From NCBI RefSeq assembly GCF_965232525.1, contig NZ_OZ246980.1, positions 3,348,001 to 3,412,000 of the forward strand: DNA of 64,000 nt, in the 5' to 3' direction. Below the pieces are notes generated by a model. It had not been told where the DNA came from and did not search any database. It worked only from the letters and a program-made list of their open reading frames with translations. The position numbers were made by a program, and so were the translations under genes. How positions within the stretch are numbered: the stretch's first letter is position 1; each line of letters starts with the position of its first letter. Below, one piece after another: positions 8,416 through 16,321 of the stretch. The stretch comes from Bauldia sp965232525. Lineage in GTDB: Bacteria > Pseudomonadota > Alphaproteobacteria > Rhizobiales > Kaistiaceae.

Positions 8416-11400
8416 TCGGCAGCCTCTGCTTGAGTGGCAACGAGAGTGGACAGGCGATCATAGGCGCTGTTCGACCGCGGCGACCAGAGCCCGCGGTCGA
8501 TCGCTTCGCGAAACCGTTCGGCGATCTCACGCAGCGCGGGCGCGTTAGCGTCCGCAATGAAGGCGCAAACCCTGTCGTCGGCGATGTAGGCATCGTAAAG
8601 CTGGTCGAAATGATGATCGCCGACGGCATCCGTCATCGCGGCGTAGGCAAACAGATAGTCAACGGTCGCCGCGATCTCGAAAGCGCCCTTGTAGCCGTGG
8701 CGCATAACGCCCGCGATCCATTTCGGGTTTGCCGCGCGGCCTCGGACGACCCGGGCGATCTCCTGCTTCAACGACCGGATCACCGGTTTCTCCGGCCGCG
8801 CATGGTCGCCGTGATAGATTGCTGGAGCTTCGCCTCTCAGCACCTCGACGGTCGCCGCGAGCCCGCCCTGGAACTGGTAGTAATCATCGGAATCGAGCAG
8901 GTCGTGCTCCCGGTTGTCCTGATTGTGGAGGACGGCGTCAGCGGTCTTCAGTCGCTCGGCGAACACCTCGCGCTGTTGCCGGCCCGCGATCCCGCCGCCA
9001 TACCCGTAGCCACCCCAAATCAGGAACGTCTCGGCGAAGTCTTCGCGGCCCTCCCATATGCCTTCGTCGATGAGTGTCTGGATCCCGGAGCCGTACGTGC
9101 CCGGCTTGGCGCCGAAGACGCGGAGCCCGGCAATCCGCTGTGCCTCATCCGGATCGACCCCCGCATCGGCAAGCCGCGTCTGGTCCATCCGCGTGGCTGC
9201 AGCAATCGGATTAGCGGCGTCGTCTTCATTCAGTGATGCGACAGCGCGCACCGCGGAATCAACCAGATCGATCTGCTCGGGAAAGGCATCACGGAACATG
9301 CCGGATATCTTCAGCGTCACATCAATTCGCGGACGTTGAAGCTCCGACAGCGTCATGACACGAAAGCCGGTGACCCGGCCGGTGCCGCGGTCCCACTGCG
9401 GTTCGGCGCCGAGCAAGGCTAGCACCTGGGCCACGTCATCGCCGCCGGTGCGCATGTTCGATGTGCTCCACGCGGACATCGCGATTGATCGCGGCCAATC
9501 GCCGTGGTCCTGGAAATAGCGGAGCGCCAACGCGTCAGCGGCAGCGCGACCAAGCGCCCAAGCGGCCGGTGTGGGCACCGCACGGGTGTCGACAGTGTAG
9601 AAATTGCGCCCGGTCGGCAGGACCTCCGGCCGGCCGCGGCTGGGCGCTCCCGAAGGACCCGGCGGCACAAAACGGCCGCCCAGCGCGGTCAACACCGCCT
9701 CCAACTCGCCTTCGCCTGATTGATCAATAGCCGGAGCCAATTCATTGAGGATCCAGTCACAAACCGCGTCGGACCGAGGCCCAATCGACGGATCCTCTCC
9801 ACTCAGCCGATCCGCCAATAGCTCGAACGCGAGCGCTTCGATCCGCTCTACGGTATCGCCAGCTGTCCGCCAGAGCGCTCCACTTTGCCGAACCAGTGGC
9901 TCCGGGCAGGGACCGGACCAGGGTGAGCCGAAATCAACATCGAGCGGATCAAAATCAATGAGGCCGAGGTCAGCGGCGACAGCCCGATGAAGCGACGCGT
10001 GCCGGTCACCCTCCCCGCCACGGGGCGCACGGGCGATCGCCACCAGCGTCTCGATCCGCTGCCGGCCCTCCGGCGATGCCCCAAGGATATGAAGCCCATC
10101 GCGGATCTGCATCTCCTTGAGTTCGCAGAGATGGGTGTCGAGAGACTGCAGTGCTGTGTCTTTAAAGTCAGCGTTCAGACCGAGATCGCGATCAAGACCG
10201 TGGCGCACCGCCGTCGCCATGATTTCCCGTTCGAGCCAAGTCCGTCGCCTCGGATCGACACCGGCGGCGAGGTAGTATTCGTCGATCATCGTCTCGAGTT
10301 CGGCCATGGCTCCGTGGATTTCGGCCCGCGCCATGGGCGGCATCAGATGGTCGACGATCACCGCGGACGAACGGCGCTTTGCCTGCGCCCCCTCGCCCGG
10401 ATCGTTGACGATGAACGGATAGATCAACGGTACTGTCCCGAGCGCGACCTCGGGCCAGCATTCGGCCGAAAGCCCCAACGCCTTGCCGGGCAGCCATTCG
10501 AGGTTGCCGTGCTTGCCGAGATGGACCATGGCGTCGGCACCGAATACCTGGCGCAGCCAGACATAGACGGCGAAGTAGTTGTGCGGCGGAACGAGGTCCG
10601 GATCGTGGTAGCTCTCCCGCGGATCGATGTTGTGGCCACGGGCCGGCTGGACGGCGACGACTAGGTTGCCAAACCGATGGGCGGCGATCGCAAACGAACC
10701 AGCGTGAAACAGAGGATCGTCTTCCGGCCGCCCCCAACGCGCTGTCAGCCCGTCGCGAACTGAGGCCGGCAAGGCGTTCAGTGCGGCCAGGTAGTCACGC
10801 AATTCCAAACGGTTCGGCGCATGAGCCAAGCGGCCGTCGATGACATTGGTCGGACCGGCCAGCAACGTGTCCATCAACGATCGACCGTCGACCGGGAATC
10901 CGTCTATCCGATAGCCGGACGCCGCAAGATGAGCTGCGACTCGAGCAGCACTCTCCGGTGTATCGAGGCCGACACCGTTGGCGATCCGCCCATCCCGGTT
11001 TGGGTAATTCGACAGAACGATCGCGACGCGCCGGTTGGGCGCCGGCTTTTGCCCCACGCGGATCCAGGCCGCGACTTGTTCGGCAACGAAAGCGACCCGG
11101 TCGGCACGCGGCCGATAGGTGGTCGTCTGGCTGTCGATGGCCGGGTCATACGTTTCCGCCTTGAAGGAGATCGCTCTCGTGGTCAGCCGACCGTCGACTT
11201 CAGGCAGGACGACGTTCATCGCCAGGTCGCGGGGAGACAACCCGGAGAGGCTTGTCTCCCAGGCCTCCTCACTCGATCCCGCGAGAATCGCCTGCAGCAC
11301 CGGACATCCCGGACGGTCGAGCACCGTGCCTGACCTACTTTGCGTCGTCGCGGCGAACGCCGTTGTGTTGATGATGACCGACGGGGGAATGTCGGCGAAA

Positions 11401-12158
11401 ACCCTGTTGAGGAAGGCGATGCTCTCGCGATCCTTGAGACTGGTCACGAACAGCGGTAGCCCAGTGATCTCGGCCTTCGCGAGTGCTGTCACGAAAGTGT
11501 CGATCGGCGCCGTCGAACCGGCGAGCAGGATTGACCGGTAGAACACAATCGGGACGATTGGCCAGTCGCTGCGCGCAGCCAATGCATCGCCTCGCTGGAC
11601 GGCACCAACGCCGCGCTCGTAACAGCCAGCGTTGGCGATCGTGACCGGCTCCACCTCGTCGACTGGCGTATCGTCGACGAGGCCGTTCATGATGCGCAGG
11701 GCCAGCGCTGCGTTTTCCGGTCCACCGGCGACGAAGCATCGCCACAGCCGCTGCGCGTCTTCCTCGGCTACGGTGCCATAGGCGGCCAGTGCCGGGTCCC
11801 ACTTGGTGTCACCCGGAATCACAACGAGTCGAGTCCCTCCACCGCGGGCGAGGTCTCGTAGGTGTTCAAGCCCATACGACCAGTATCCGGCACCGCCGAG
11901 AACCCGCACGACGACGAGCTTCGCGTCAGCGAGCGTCCGGTCGATATAGAGGTCAACCGACAGCGGATGCTTCAGGCGCATCAGGTTGGTCAGACGAAGA
12001 TGCCCCGTGGAGAGTCTGGCGGTTCTTGCCGCCGCGGCCAGGATCGACAGATCGGTGTCGGCGGCCGACAGCACAACAATGGTTCCCGGCGACTGCTCGA
12101 GATCGACCGCCGCCTCGCCGTCGTCGATCCGCTCCGTCGTCCCGATCGGTAGATGCAT
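8412..12158 (-). CDS. cobN: Aerobic cobaltochelatase large subunit CobN
   Basis: A 1248-aa protein of the CobN/BchH chelatase family, which with CobS and CobT inserts cobalt into hydrogenobyrinic acid a,c-diamide using ATP. Family blocks include HLGKHGNLEWLPGKALGLS, VNDPGEGAQAKRRSSAV, GRNFYTVDTRAVPTPAAW and the C-terminal YGSGIQTLIDEGIWEGRED and HNQDNREHDLLDSDDYYQF (each quoted only in part). Length is normal for aerobic CobN. Its presence indicates the oxygen-dependent cobalamin route; cobS, cobT and the corrin-ring genes are not in this window. It lies three bases after cobW. Confidence 0.97.
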   Translation of the reverse strand: MHLPIGTTERIDDGEAAVDLEQSPGTIVVLSAADTDLSILAAAARTARLSTGHLRLTNLMRLKHPLSVDLYIDRTLADAKLVVVRVLGGAGYWSYGLEHLRDLARGGGTRLVVIPGDTKWDPALAAYGTVAEEDAQRLWRCFVAGGPENAALALRIMNGLVDDTPVDEVEPVTIANAGCYERGVGAVQRGDALAARSDWPIVPIVFYRSILLAGSTAPIDTFVTALAKAEITGLPLFVTSLKDRESIAFLNRVFADIPPSVIINTTAFAATTQSRSGTVLDRPGCPVLQAILAGSSEEAWETSLSGLSPRDLAMNVVLPEVDGRLTTRAISFKAETYDPAIDSQTTTYRPRADRVAFVAEQVAAWIRVGQKPAPNRRVAIVLSNYPNRDGRIANGVGLDTPESAARVAAHLAASGYRIDGFPVDGRSLMDTLLAGPTNVIDGRLAHAPNRLELRDYLAALNALPASVRDGLTARWGRPEDDPLFHAGSFAIAAHRFGNLVVAVQPARGHNIDPRESYHDPDLVPPHNYFAVYVWLRQVFGADAMVHLGKHGNLEWLPGKALGLSAECWPEVALGTVPLIYPFIVNDPGEGAQAKRRSSAVIVDHLMPPMARAEIHGAMAELETMIDEYYLAAGVDPRRRTWLEREIMATAVRHGLDRDLGLNADFKDTALQSLDTHLCELKEMQIRDGLHILGASPEGRQRIETLVAIARAPRGGEGDRHASLHRAVAADLGLIDFDPLDVDFGSPWSGPCPEPLVRQSGALWRTAGDTVERIEALAFELLADRLSGEDPSIGPRSDAVCDWILNELAPAIDQSGEGELEAVLTALGGRFVPPGPSGAPSRGRPEVLPTGRNFYTVDTRAVPTPAAWALGRAAADALALRYFQDHGDWPRSIAMSAWSTSNMRTGGDDVAQVLALLGAEPQWDRGTGRVTGFRVMTLSELQRPRIDVTLKISGMFRDAFPEQIDLVDSAVRAVASLNEDDAANPIAAATRMDQTRLADAGVDPDEAQRIAGLRVFGAKPGTYGSGIQTLIDEGIWEGREDFAETFLIWGGYGYGGGIAGRQQREVFAERLKTADAVLHNQDNREHDLLDSDDYYQFQGGLAATVEVLRGEAPAIYHGDHARPEKPVIRSLKQEIARVVRGRAANPKWIAGVMRHGYKGAFEIAATVDYLFAYAAMTDAVGDHHFDQLYDAYIADDRVCAFIADANAPALREIAERFREAIDRGLWSPRSNSAYDRLSTLVATQAEAAE

Positions 12159-12161
12159 TGC

Positions 12162-13169
12162 CTAACCAGCCAGCCGGGCTGTCACTCGCTCGGGATCGAC
12201 CGAACGAAGCCCAATAACCACCAAGCCGTCATCATGGCCGCTGGATGGATCGAAATAGGTCTCCAGTCGACGTCCTACCCCCTGCACGACCACCGGCGCG
12301 GCCTTCTCAACGACGCGCGCGTATCCCTTGATGCGCAGCACGCCGGGGAGTGTAAGCGCGTCGGCGACACGGCTCCTGAGAACCTCCAGCGACCCATATG
12401 CTGGGGCGCCGACAACGAAAGACGCAAAGTCATCATGGTCATGATCCTCGTGACCGGCGCGCTCATGGTGGCTCTCGCGCCCGGCCATGTGATCCTCGGC
12501 GGCGGCGCCGATCCCCAGCAGGACCGTCGACGGCAAACCCTCGCCCGTGCTGGCAATCTGCGACGTCGCGGGCCGCGCGCCGGCTGCGGCGATGGCTCCA
12601 ACCCTGGCCAGGGCATTGGTGTCAACGATATCGGCCTTGCTGATCACAACCAGATCGGCACAGCGAAGTTGATCCTCGAACAGCTCCTCGACCGGGTCGT
12701 CGTGCTCGCGGACCTGTTGATCTTTCTCGGAACCTTCCGGTGCAAACGTGCCGGCGAGTACCGCCGGCGCATCGATGACCGTCACGACCGAGTCGACCGT
12801 GACCCGATGGCGTACACTCGGCCAAGTAAACGCGCGAACCAGAGGCTGAGGCAGCGCGAGCCCCGACGTCTCCACGATGATGTGCTCCGGCGCCGGCTCC
12901 CGCGCGAGCAGCATCTCCATAGTCGGCAGAAATTCGTCGGCAACCGTGCAGCAGATGCAGCCATTGGTGAGTTCGACGATCTCGTCGGGCTTGCAAGTGG
13001 GATCGCCGCAATCCCCCAGCAGCTCGCCGTCAAACCCCATGTCACCGAATTCGTTGACGATGACGGCAATCCGCCGACCGTCAGCGTGCCGGATGAGATT
13101 CCGGATCAGGGTCGTCTTGCCGGCACCAAGAAAGCCAGTGACGACTGTTGCGGGGATTCGCGCGCTCAT
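12162..13169 (-). CDS. cobW: CobW-type metallochaperone GTPase
   Basis: A 335-aa COG0523 G3E GTPase. Walker A GFLGAGKTT is at residues 12-20, and the metal-binding CxCC motif lies at 71-74 in TNGCICCTV. A His/Asp-rich linker (HHERAGHEDHDHDD) falls around residues 228-250, and a C-terminal CobW_C domain follows. It is thought to deliver Co(II) to the chelatase. The ATG overlaps the cobP stop by 4 bp, and cobN follows directly. The operon position makes a cobalt role far more likely than the zinc role of some relatives, although a zinc regulon lies elsewhere in the window. Confidence 0.95.
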   Translation of the reverse strand: MSARIPATVVTGFLGAGKTTLIRNLIRHADGRRIAVIVNEFGDMGFDGELLGDCGDPTCKPDEIVELTNGCICCTVADEFLPTMEMLLAREPAPEHIIVETSGLALPQPLVRAFTWPSVRHRVTVDSVVTVIDAPAVLAGTFAPEGSEKDQQVREHDDPVEELFEDQLRCADLVVISKADIVDTNALARVGAIAAAGARPATSQIASTGEGLPSTVLLGIGAAAEDHMAGRESHHERAGHEDHDHDDFASFVVGAPAYGSLEVLRSRVADALTLPGVLRIKGYARVVEKAAPVVVQGVGRRLETYFDPSSGHDDGLVVIGLRSVDPERVTARLAG

Positions 13170-13699
13170 GAATTGGCCTGCTGGTTCGGTTTGAGCTGAA
13201 GGGGGATGCCGGCGATCATCGTCACCACCCGGTCGACGGTCGCGGCGACCTTTTGGTTGAGGATGCCCTGAGCGTCCGCATACCGGCGTGCCAGTGCATT
13301 GACTGGTACGATGCCGGAGCCGACTTCGTTGGAAACAAGGATCACTGGCCCAGCAGCCGCGTCGAGTGCGCTGACGAGCGCTTCGGATTCGCTCTCCACA
13401 TCACGCTCGGCTTCCATGATGTTGGCGAGCCAGAGGGTAAGGCAGTCGACGAGGACGATGCGATCGGATGTCGCGGCCGCTGACAGCACCGTCGGCATCT
13501 CGAGCGGTGCTTCGACTGTCATCCAGTCATCACCGCGGCGTTGGCGATGAACGGCGATTCGCGCCGCCATTTCCGCGTCGCCGGCTTCCGCCGTCGCGAG
13601 ATACACCGGCGCAAGCCCTGACAGCAGCGCCTGCTCCTCTGCATAGCGGCTCTTGCCGGAACGCCGGCCGCCCACCACCAGCAAATGTGCAGCAGACAT
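13166..13699 (-). CDS. cobP: Bifunctional adenosylcobinamide kinase / phosphate guanylyltransferase
   Basis: A 177-aa CobU/CobP protein that phosphorylates adenosylcobinamide and transfers GMP to it, making AdoCbi-GDP for nucleotide-loop assembly. The P-loop GGRRSGKS is at residues 10-17. Further family marks are YAEEQALL, the HRQRRGDDW segment carrying the guanylylated His, VLVDCLTLWLANI and VSNEVGSGIVP. Length is typical. Its ATG shares bases with the TGA of a 38-codon upstream gene (TGATG), so ribosomes probably re-initiate here. It is the first recognisable enzyme gene after the cobalamin riboswitch. Confidence 0.95.
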   Translation of the reverse strand: MSAAHLLVVGGRRSGKSRYAEEQALLSGLAPVYLATAEAGDAEMAARIAVHRQRRGDDWMTVEAPLEMPTVLSAAATSDRIVLVDCLTLWLANIMEAERDVESESEALVSALDAAAGPVILVSNEVGSGIVPVNALARRYADAQGILNQKVAATVDRVVTMIAGIPLQLKPNQQANS

Positions 13700-13815
13700 C
13701 AGCCGTCGTGCATCGATGCCGGAAGCCGAGATTCTCGGCCCCCAACCGGTACGCCTGGATCAATCTGCTCGAAGGAACACGGCGGACTAGCGCCGCAAAG
13801 ACAACGGGTCGACAC
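13699..13815 (-). CDS. 38-aa leader gene translationally coupled to cobP
   Basis: GTG at 13815 follows AGGAG (13823-13827) with seven bases between, and the frame runs 38 codons to a TGA that shares bases with the cobP ATG (TGATG). The peptide begins VSTRCLCGASPPC and continues FEQIDPGVPVGGRESRLP, with cysteines at positions 5, 7 and 13. It lies 47 bases after the end of the riboswitch, and no better initiation site for cobP is visible. I do not recognise the family. It could be a small functional protein, possibly metal-binding through CxC, or only a leader that carries riboswitch control into cobP by coupling. An ATG two codons earlier in another frame has an SD only two bases away and is a poor start. 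Confidence 0.55.
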   Translation of the reverse strand: MSTRCLCGASPPCSFEQIDPGVPVGGRESRLPASMHDG

Positions 13816-13861
13816 GTCATATCTCCTTCCCCGTCCCACCGACGGTCGAGAGGTTCATATG

Positions 13862-14046
13862 ATGCGTCGGCCGGTCTCCTGGCTCGCGGCTCTCAACGCC
13901 AACCCGCGCCTTCCCGGGACATCCCAGTGGCACTTCTGCGGGGCAGCTAACCGCTTACAGTTGCGGGGGCAGCTGCGGCTTCGGGACTCGCCCTTACCGC
14001 ATTCCCGTTTCATCCACGGCAGATCGATGCCGCGGAACCAACGCAT
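13862..14046 (-). promoter_or_regulatory. Cobalamin riboswitch controlling the cobP-cobW-cobN-cobO-cobQ operon
   Basis: On the minus strand the aptamer reads, in order: a P1 arm ATGCGT, GAAACGGGAATGCGG (13998-14011), GCCCCCGCAACTGTAAG (13954-13970), a GCCACTGGGA stem region, a GGGAAGGCG block, the B12 box GCGAGCCAGGAGACCGG (13871-13887) and the closing P1 arm ACGCAT. These are the conserved blocks of the AdoCbl riboswitch in the expected order and spacing. It precedes the coupled leader gene and cobP. No T-run terminator follows, so control of translation initiation at the leader gene is the likelier mode: high cobalamin lowers synthesis of the late pathway. Confidence 0.96.
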
Positions 14047-14098
14047 GGGATCAGCGTAGGCGGCAAAACCGATTCAATCAAGAGACGGCGAGATGAGA

Positions 14099-14353
14099 TT
14101 ATCGCGCTTGACTGGCGTCGCGCTTATTGCCGTTCCACCAACGTTTCACGGCAACGGTGATCCGGCGGTTCATCCGACGCACCGTCGGGCTGTCAACAGC
14201 CAGGATGAGGAAGCCGAGGGGCAGCATCCAAAACCCGAGAACGGGCAGGAAGCCAAACAAGCCGCCGACGATCAGCAGAGCCGCGATGCTCAACCGCAGA
14301 ATCCGATTCCTCGGAAGGCTGATCGTTCGGCTACCTAGGCGAATGCGCGCCAT
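14099..14353 (-). CDS. Small inner-membrane protein of unknown function
   Basis: 84 aa: a basic N-terminus (MARIRLGSRTISLPRNRI), two closely spaced hydrophobic segments (about residues 20-38 and 42-53) with a LPVLGFWMLPLG turn, then a basic tail with RRMNRRITVAVKRWW. The layout resembles small PGPGW-type or similar conserved alphaproteobacterial membrane proteins, but I cannot assign a role. It ends 52 bp before the cobalamin riboswitch on the same strand. It might share a transcript with the cob operon, or terminate in the gap; no terminator is evident. Confidence 0.65.
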   Translation of the reverse strand: MARIRLGSRTISLPRNRILRLSIAALLIVGGLFGFLPVLGFWMLPLGFLILAVDSPTVRRMNRRITVAVKRWWNGNKRDASQAR

Positions 14354-14507
14354 TCATCGTTCCCCGTCGGAGTCGCCGCTTCAACTGGCGACGGTGAAGC
14401 AGATGGGGGATACATCCCTTGCAAGCAACCCTAAATCGGATGAAACGGGCCTTTGCAAGGCGATGTTCGCTTTGCTATAGCGGTCGCGCTCGACATCTTG
14501 ATGTCGA

Positions 14508-14583
14508 TCCCCGGTAGCTCAGTTGGTAGAGCAAGCGGCTGTTAACCGCTGGGTCGCTGGTTCGAGTCCGGCCCGGGGAGCCA
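14508..14583 (+). tRNA. tRNA-Asn (GTT)
   Basis: Acceptor stem TCCCCGG pairs with CCGGGGA, the D-arm has GTAGCTCAGTTGG, the anticodon loop contains GTT in CTGTTAACC, the T-loop is GGTTCGAGTCC, and CCA is encoded at 14581-14583. It is a free-standing gene in a gap of about 480 bp between the small membrane-protein gene and the repeat-rich gene; I see no other gene in that gap. Confidence 0.97.
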
Positions 14584-14835
14584 TTTTCCGCACGAAGATA
14601 TCGCCGCGGAGAGAGCAAAGTGTTCCCAAGATTGCCACCTTCCCGCAGCATTGTTGTGGTTATTCGCGAAACGCGCGCTCTGCTATGAAAGCGTGCGTAA
14701 GCCCTTGCGCCATCGACAATGCTGTTATTTCAAGGGCTTGAGAGGCGACGGCGGTGTCAGACATGACGAATCACAGTTAAGGTGTTCAGGCTGGTGCCGT
14801 GAATATCCATTCAAACGACCAATAGGAGGTCGCAG

Positions 14836-15303
14836 GTGACGAACAACGAACCTTCATCAACCAACAACACCGGTGGTGGTGGCGGCGGCGGCAGCCGCGC
14901 CATTCTTTACATCATCATCGCGGTCATCATCCTTGCGGTCATCTATTTCTTCGTGACCAGCCGCGAGGAAGAGCAGGCGGCCCCGGCGGACACCACAACC
15001 GAGGAACCCGCCGAGCCCGCAGCAGAGACACCGGCAGAACCAGCGGCCGAAGAGCCGGCCGAACCTGCAGCCGAAACTCCCGCAGAACCTGCCGCTGAGG
15101 AACCCGCAGAGCCTGCTACGGAAGAGCCCGCCGAGCCCGCAGCTGAAACGCCGGCAGAAGAGCCCGCCGAAGAGCCGGCCGAACCGGCCGCCGAGACGCC
15201 AGCAGAGCCCGCGGCAGAGGAACCGGCCGAACCCGCGGCCGAGGAGCCCGCGGCCGACGACGCGGACGATGGAGCAACGGACGAGCCAGCCTCATCGCAG
15301 TAA
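14836..15303 (+). CDS. Membrane-anchored acidic Ala/Glu/Pro repeat protein
   Basis: 155 aa starting at GTG, with TAGGAGGT seven bases upstream. A polar N-terminus with a run of glycines precedes one transmembrane helix (about residues 22-40, ILYIIIAVIILAVIYFFV). From residue 48 on, almost every residue is Ala, Glu, Pro or Thr in an imperfect repeat of EEPAEPAAETPAEPA type. With the short glycine-rich cytoplasmic head, the tail should sit in the periplasm as an extended acidic rod. No catalytic domain is visible and I assign no function; periplasm-spanning TonB- or TolA-like linkers have comparable composition. Confidence 0.75.
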   Translation: MTNNEPSSTNNTGGGGGGGSRAILYIIIAVIILAVIYFFVTSREEEQAAPADTTTEEPAEPAAETPAEPAAEEPAEPAAETPAEPAAEEPAEPATEEPAEPAAETPAEEPAEEPAEPAAETPAEPAAEEPAEPAAEEPAADDADDGATDEPASSQ

Positions 15304-15441
15304 CCAAATGGCGTCGGCGCATGATCGCGCCGGCGCCAACGCTTTCGAGGCCGGCGTCGCAAGACGTCGGCTTCTCTATTTCACCAAGATCGCAATATCG
15401 TCGGCCGCACCGACAGCATCGATCCGCTCGTCGCCTTGCGC

Positions 15442-16260
15442 TTAGCGAGAGCGATTCGCCGCAAATTGCTCCAGCCAATCGACCGCGTAAGCGACGATCC
15501 CCGCGGCATCCACGAGGACACTGTCGGCGCGGCCGACTTGACCTCGCTTTCCTCGTCCAGATTCCAAGTAGCCGTTGACGATATCGGCAAAGAAATCGGC
15601 GTTAAGACCATCGATAACTGGATCACCGGTATCGAACTCCTCGATCAGCACCCACCGCTTCTGCCCGTCTTGAAGCAATGGTGCTTCGTATCGTTGGACT
15701 CGCTTCCCGGGGATGTCGGCCAGGTGCTCTGCGTGATGGAGTAGGGTCATCGTATCGAGCGGCGCCCCGAGCATCAGGACTTTGCCATCTGCCGCGACCA
15801 GGCGACCGAATGGCGAATCTTCGCCATAGCCGTACTGCATCGGATGATTCTCGGTGAACGCCTGCGCACGTGCGCCCACGGCGATCATGCTCGCTCCGGG
15901 ATTGCCGCTGCGCAGCGCCCCAGGTGTCGCTCGCAGGAACTCGGGAAACACGCCGTGATCGCGCGAGGCATGGGCGCTTGCCGGGTCGAAAGCAGGTATC
16001 TCTTCGCGCCACGCCTCCTGTACCCGACCGCCCTCATCGAGAAGATGGTCGTAGACGACGTTCCAGTCGGCATAGGCGAGGATGGTTCCGTCCGAACCGA
16101 CAACGTCGCGCAGCGCGCCGATCACGGTATCAGGGCCCGCCAGCATGGGACCGACCTTGCTGATCGCCGCATGGACCATCACGGCGTCGCCACGCCGCAG
16201 TCCAAGCGCCTCCAGGTCGCGCTGGAGGTTCGCCCTTGTCACATATGGATTCTGTCCCAC
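15442..16260 (-). CDS. AAC(3)-family (antibiotic_NAT/YokD) N-acetyltransferase
   Basis: 272 aa of the acetyl-CoA-dependent AAC(3) fold. Family segments are GDAVMVHAAISKVG, VVGSDGTILAYADWN, the HASRDHGVFPEFLR block, SGNPGASMIAVG and LMLGAPLDTMTLLHHAEHLA with its conserved histidines. I place the start at GTG 16260 behind GGCGAG; a longer reading to 16413 adds about 50 residues without family character. Relatives include aminoglycoside 3-N-acetyltransferases, but chromosomal members often act on unknown amines, so resistance should not be assumed. It is divergent from the photolyase gene. Confidence 0.8.
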   Translation of the reverse strand: MGQNPYVTRANLQRDLEALGLRRGDAVMVHAAISKVGPMLAGPDTVIGALRDVVGSDGTILAYADWNVVYDHLLDEGGRVQEAWREEIPAFDPASAHASRDHGVFPEFLRATPGALRSGNPGASMIAVGARAQAFTENHPMQYGYGEDSPFGRLVAADGKVLMLGAPLDTMTLLHHAEHLADIPGKRVQRYEAPLLQDGQKRWVLIEEFDTGDPVIDGLNADFFADIVNGYLESGRGKRGQVGRADSVLVDAAGIVAYAVDWLEQFAANRSR

Positions 16261-16321
16261 TTCTCGCCTTTGCGGTTCTTGTCCCAACCGACACGGGGAT
16301 ACATCCTTCGACGGCGATCTT

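Noticed and set aside
14943..15362. Minus-strand Ala/Gly/Ser repeat frame
   Set aside because: Antisense of the Ala/Glu/Pro repeat gene, which has a strong SD and a transmembrane helix.
15442..16260. Calling the AAC(3)-fold gene an antibiotic-resistance gene
   Set aside because: The fold is clear, but there is no mobile element or resistance context, and chromosomal members have other or unknown substrates.
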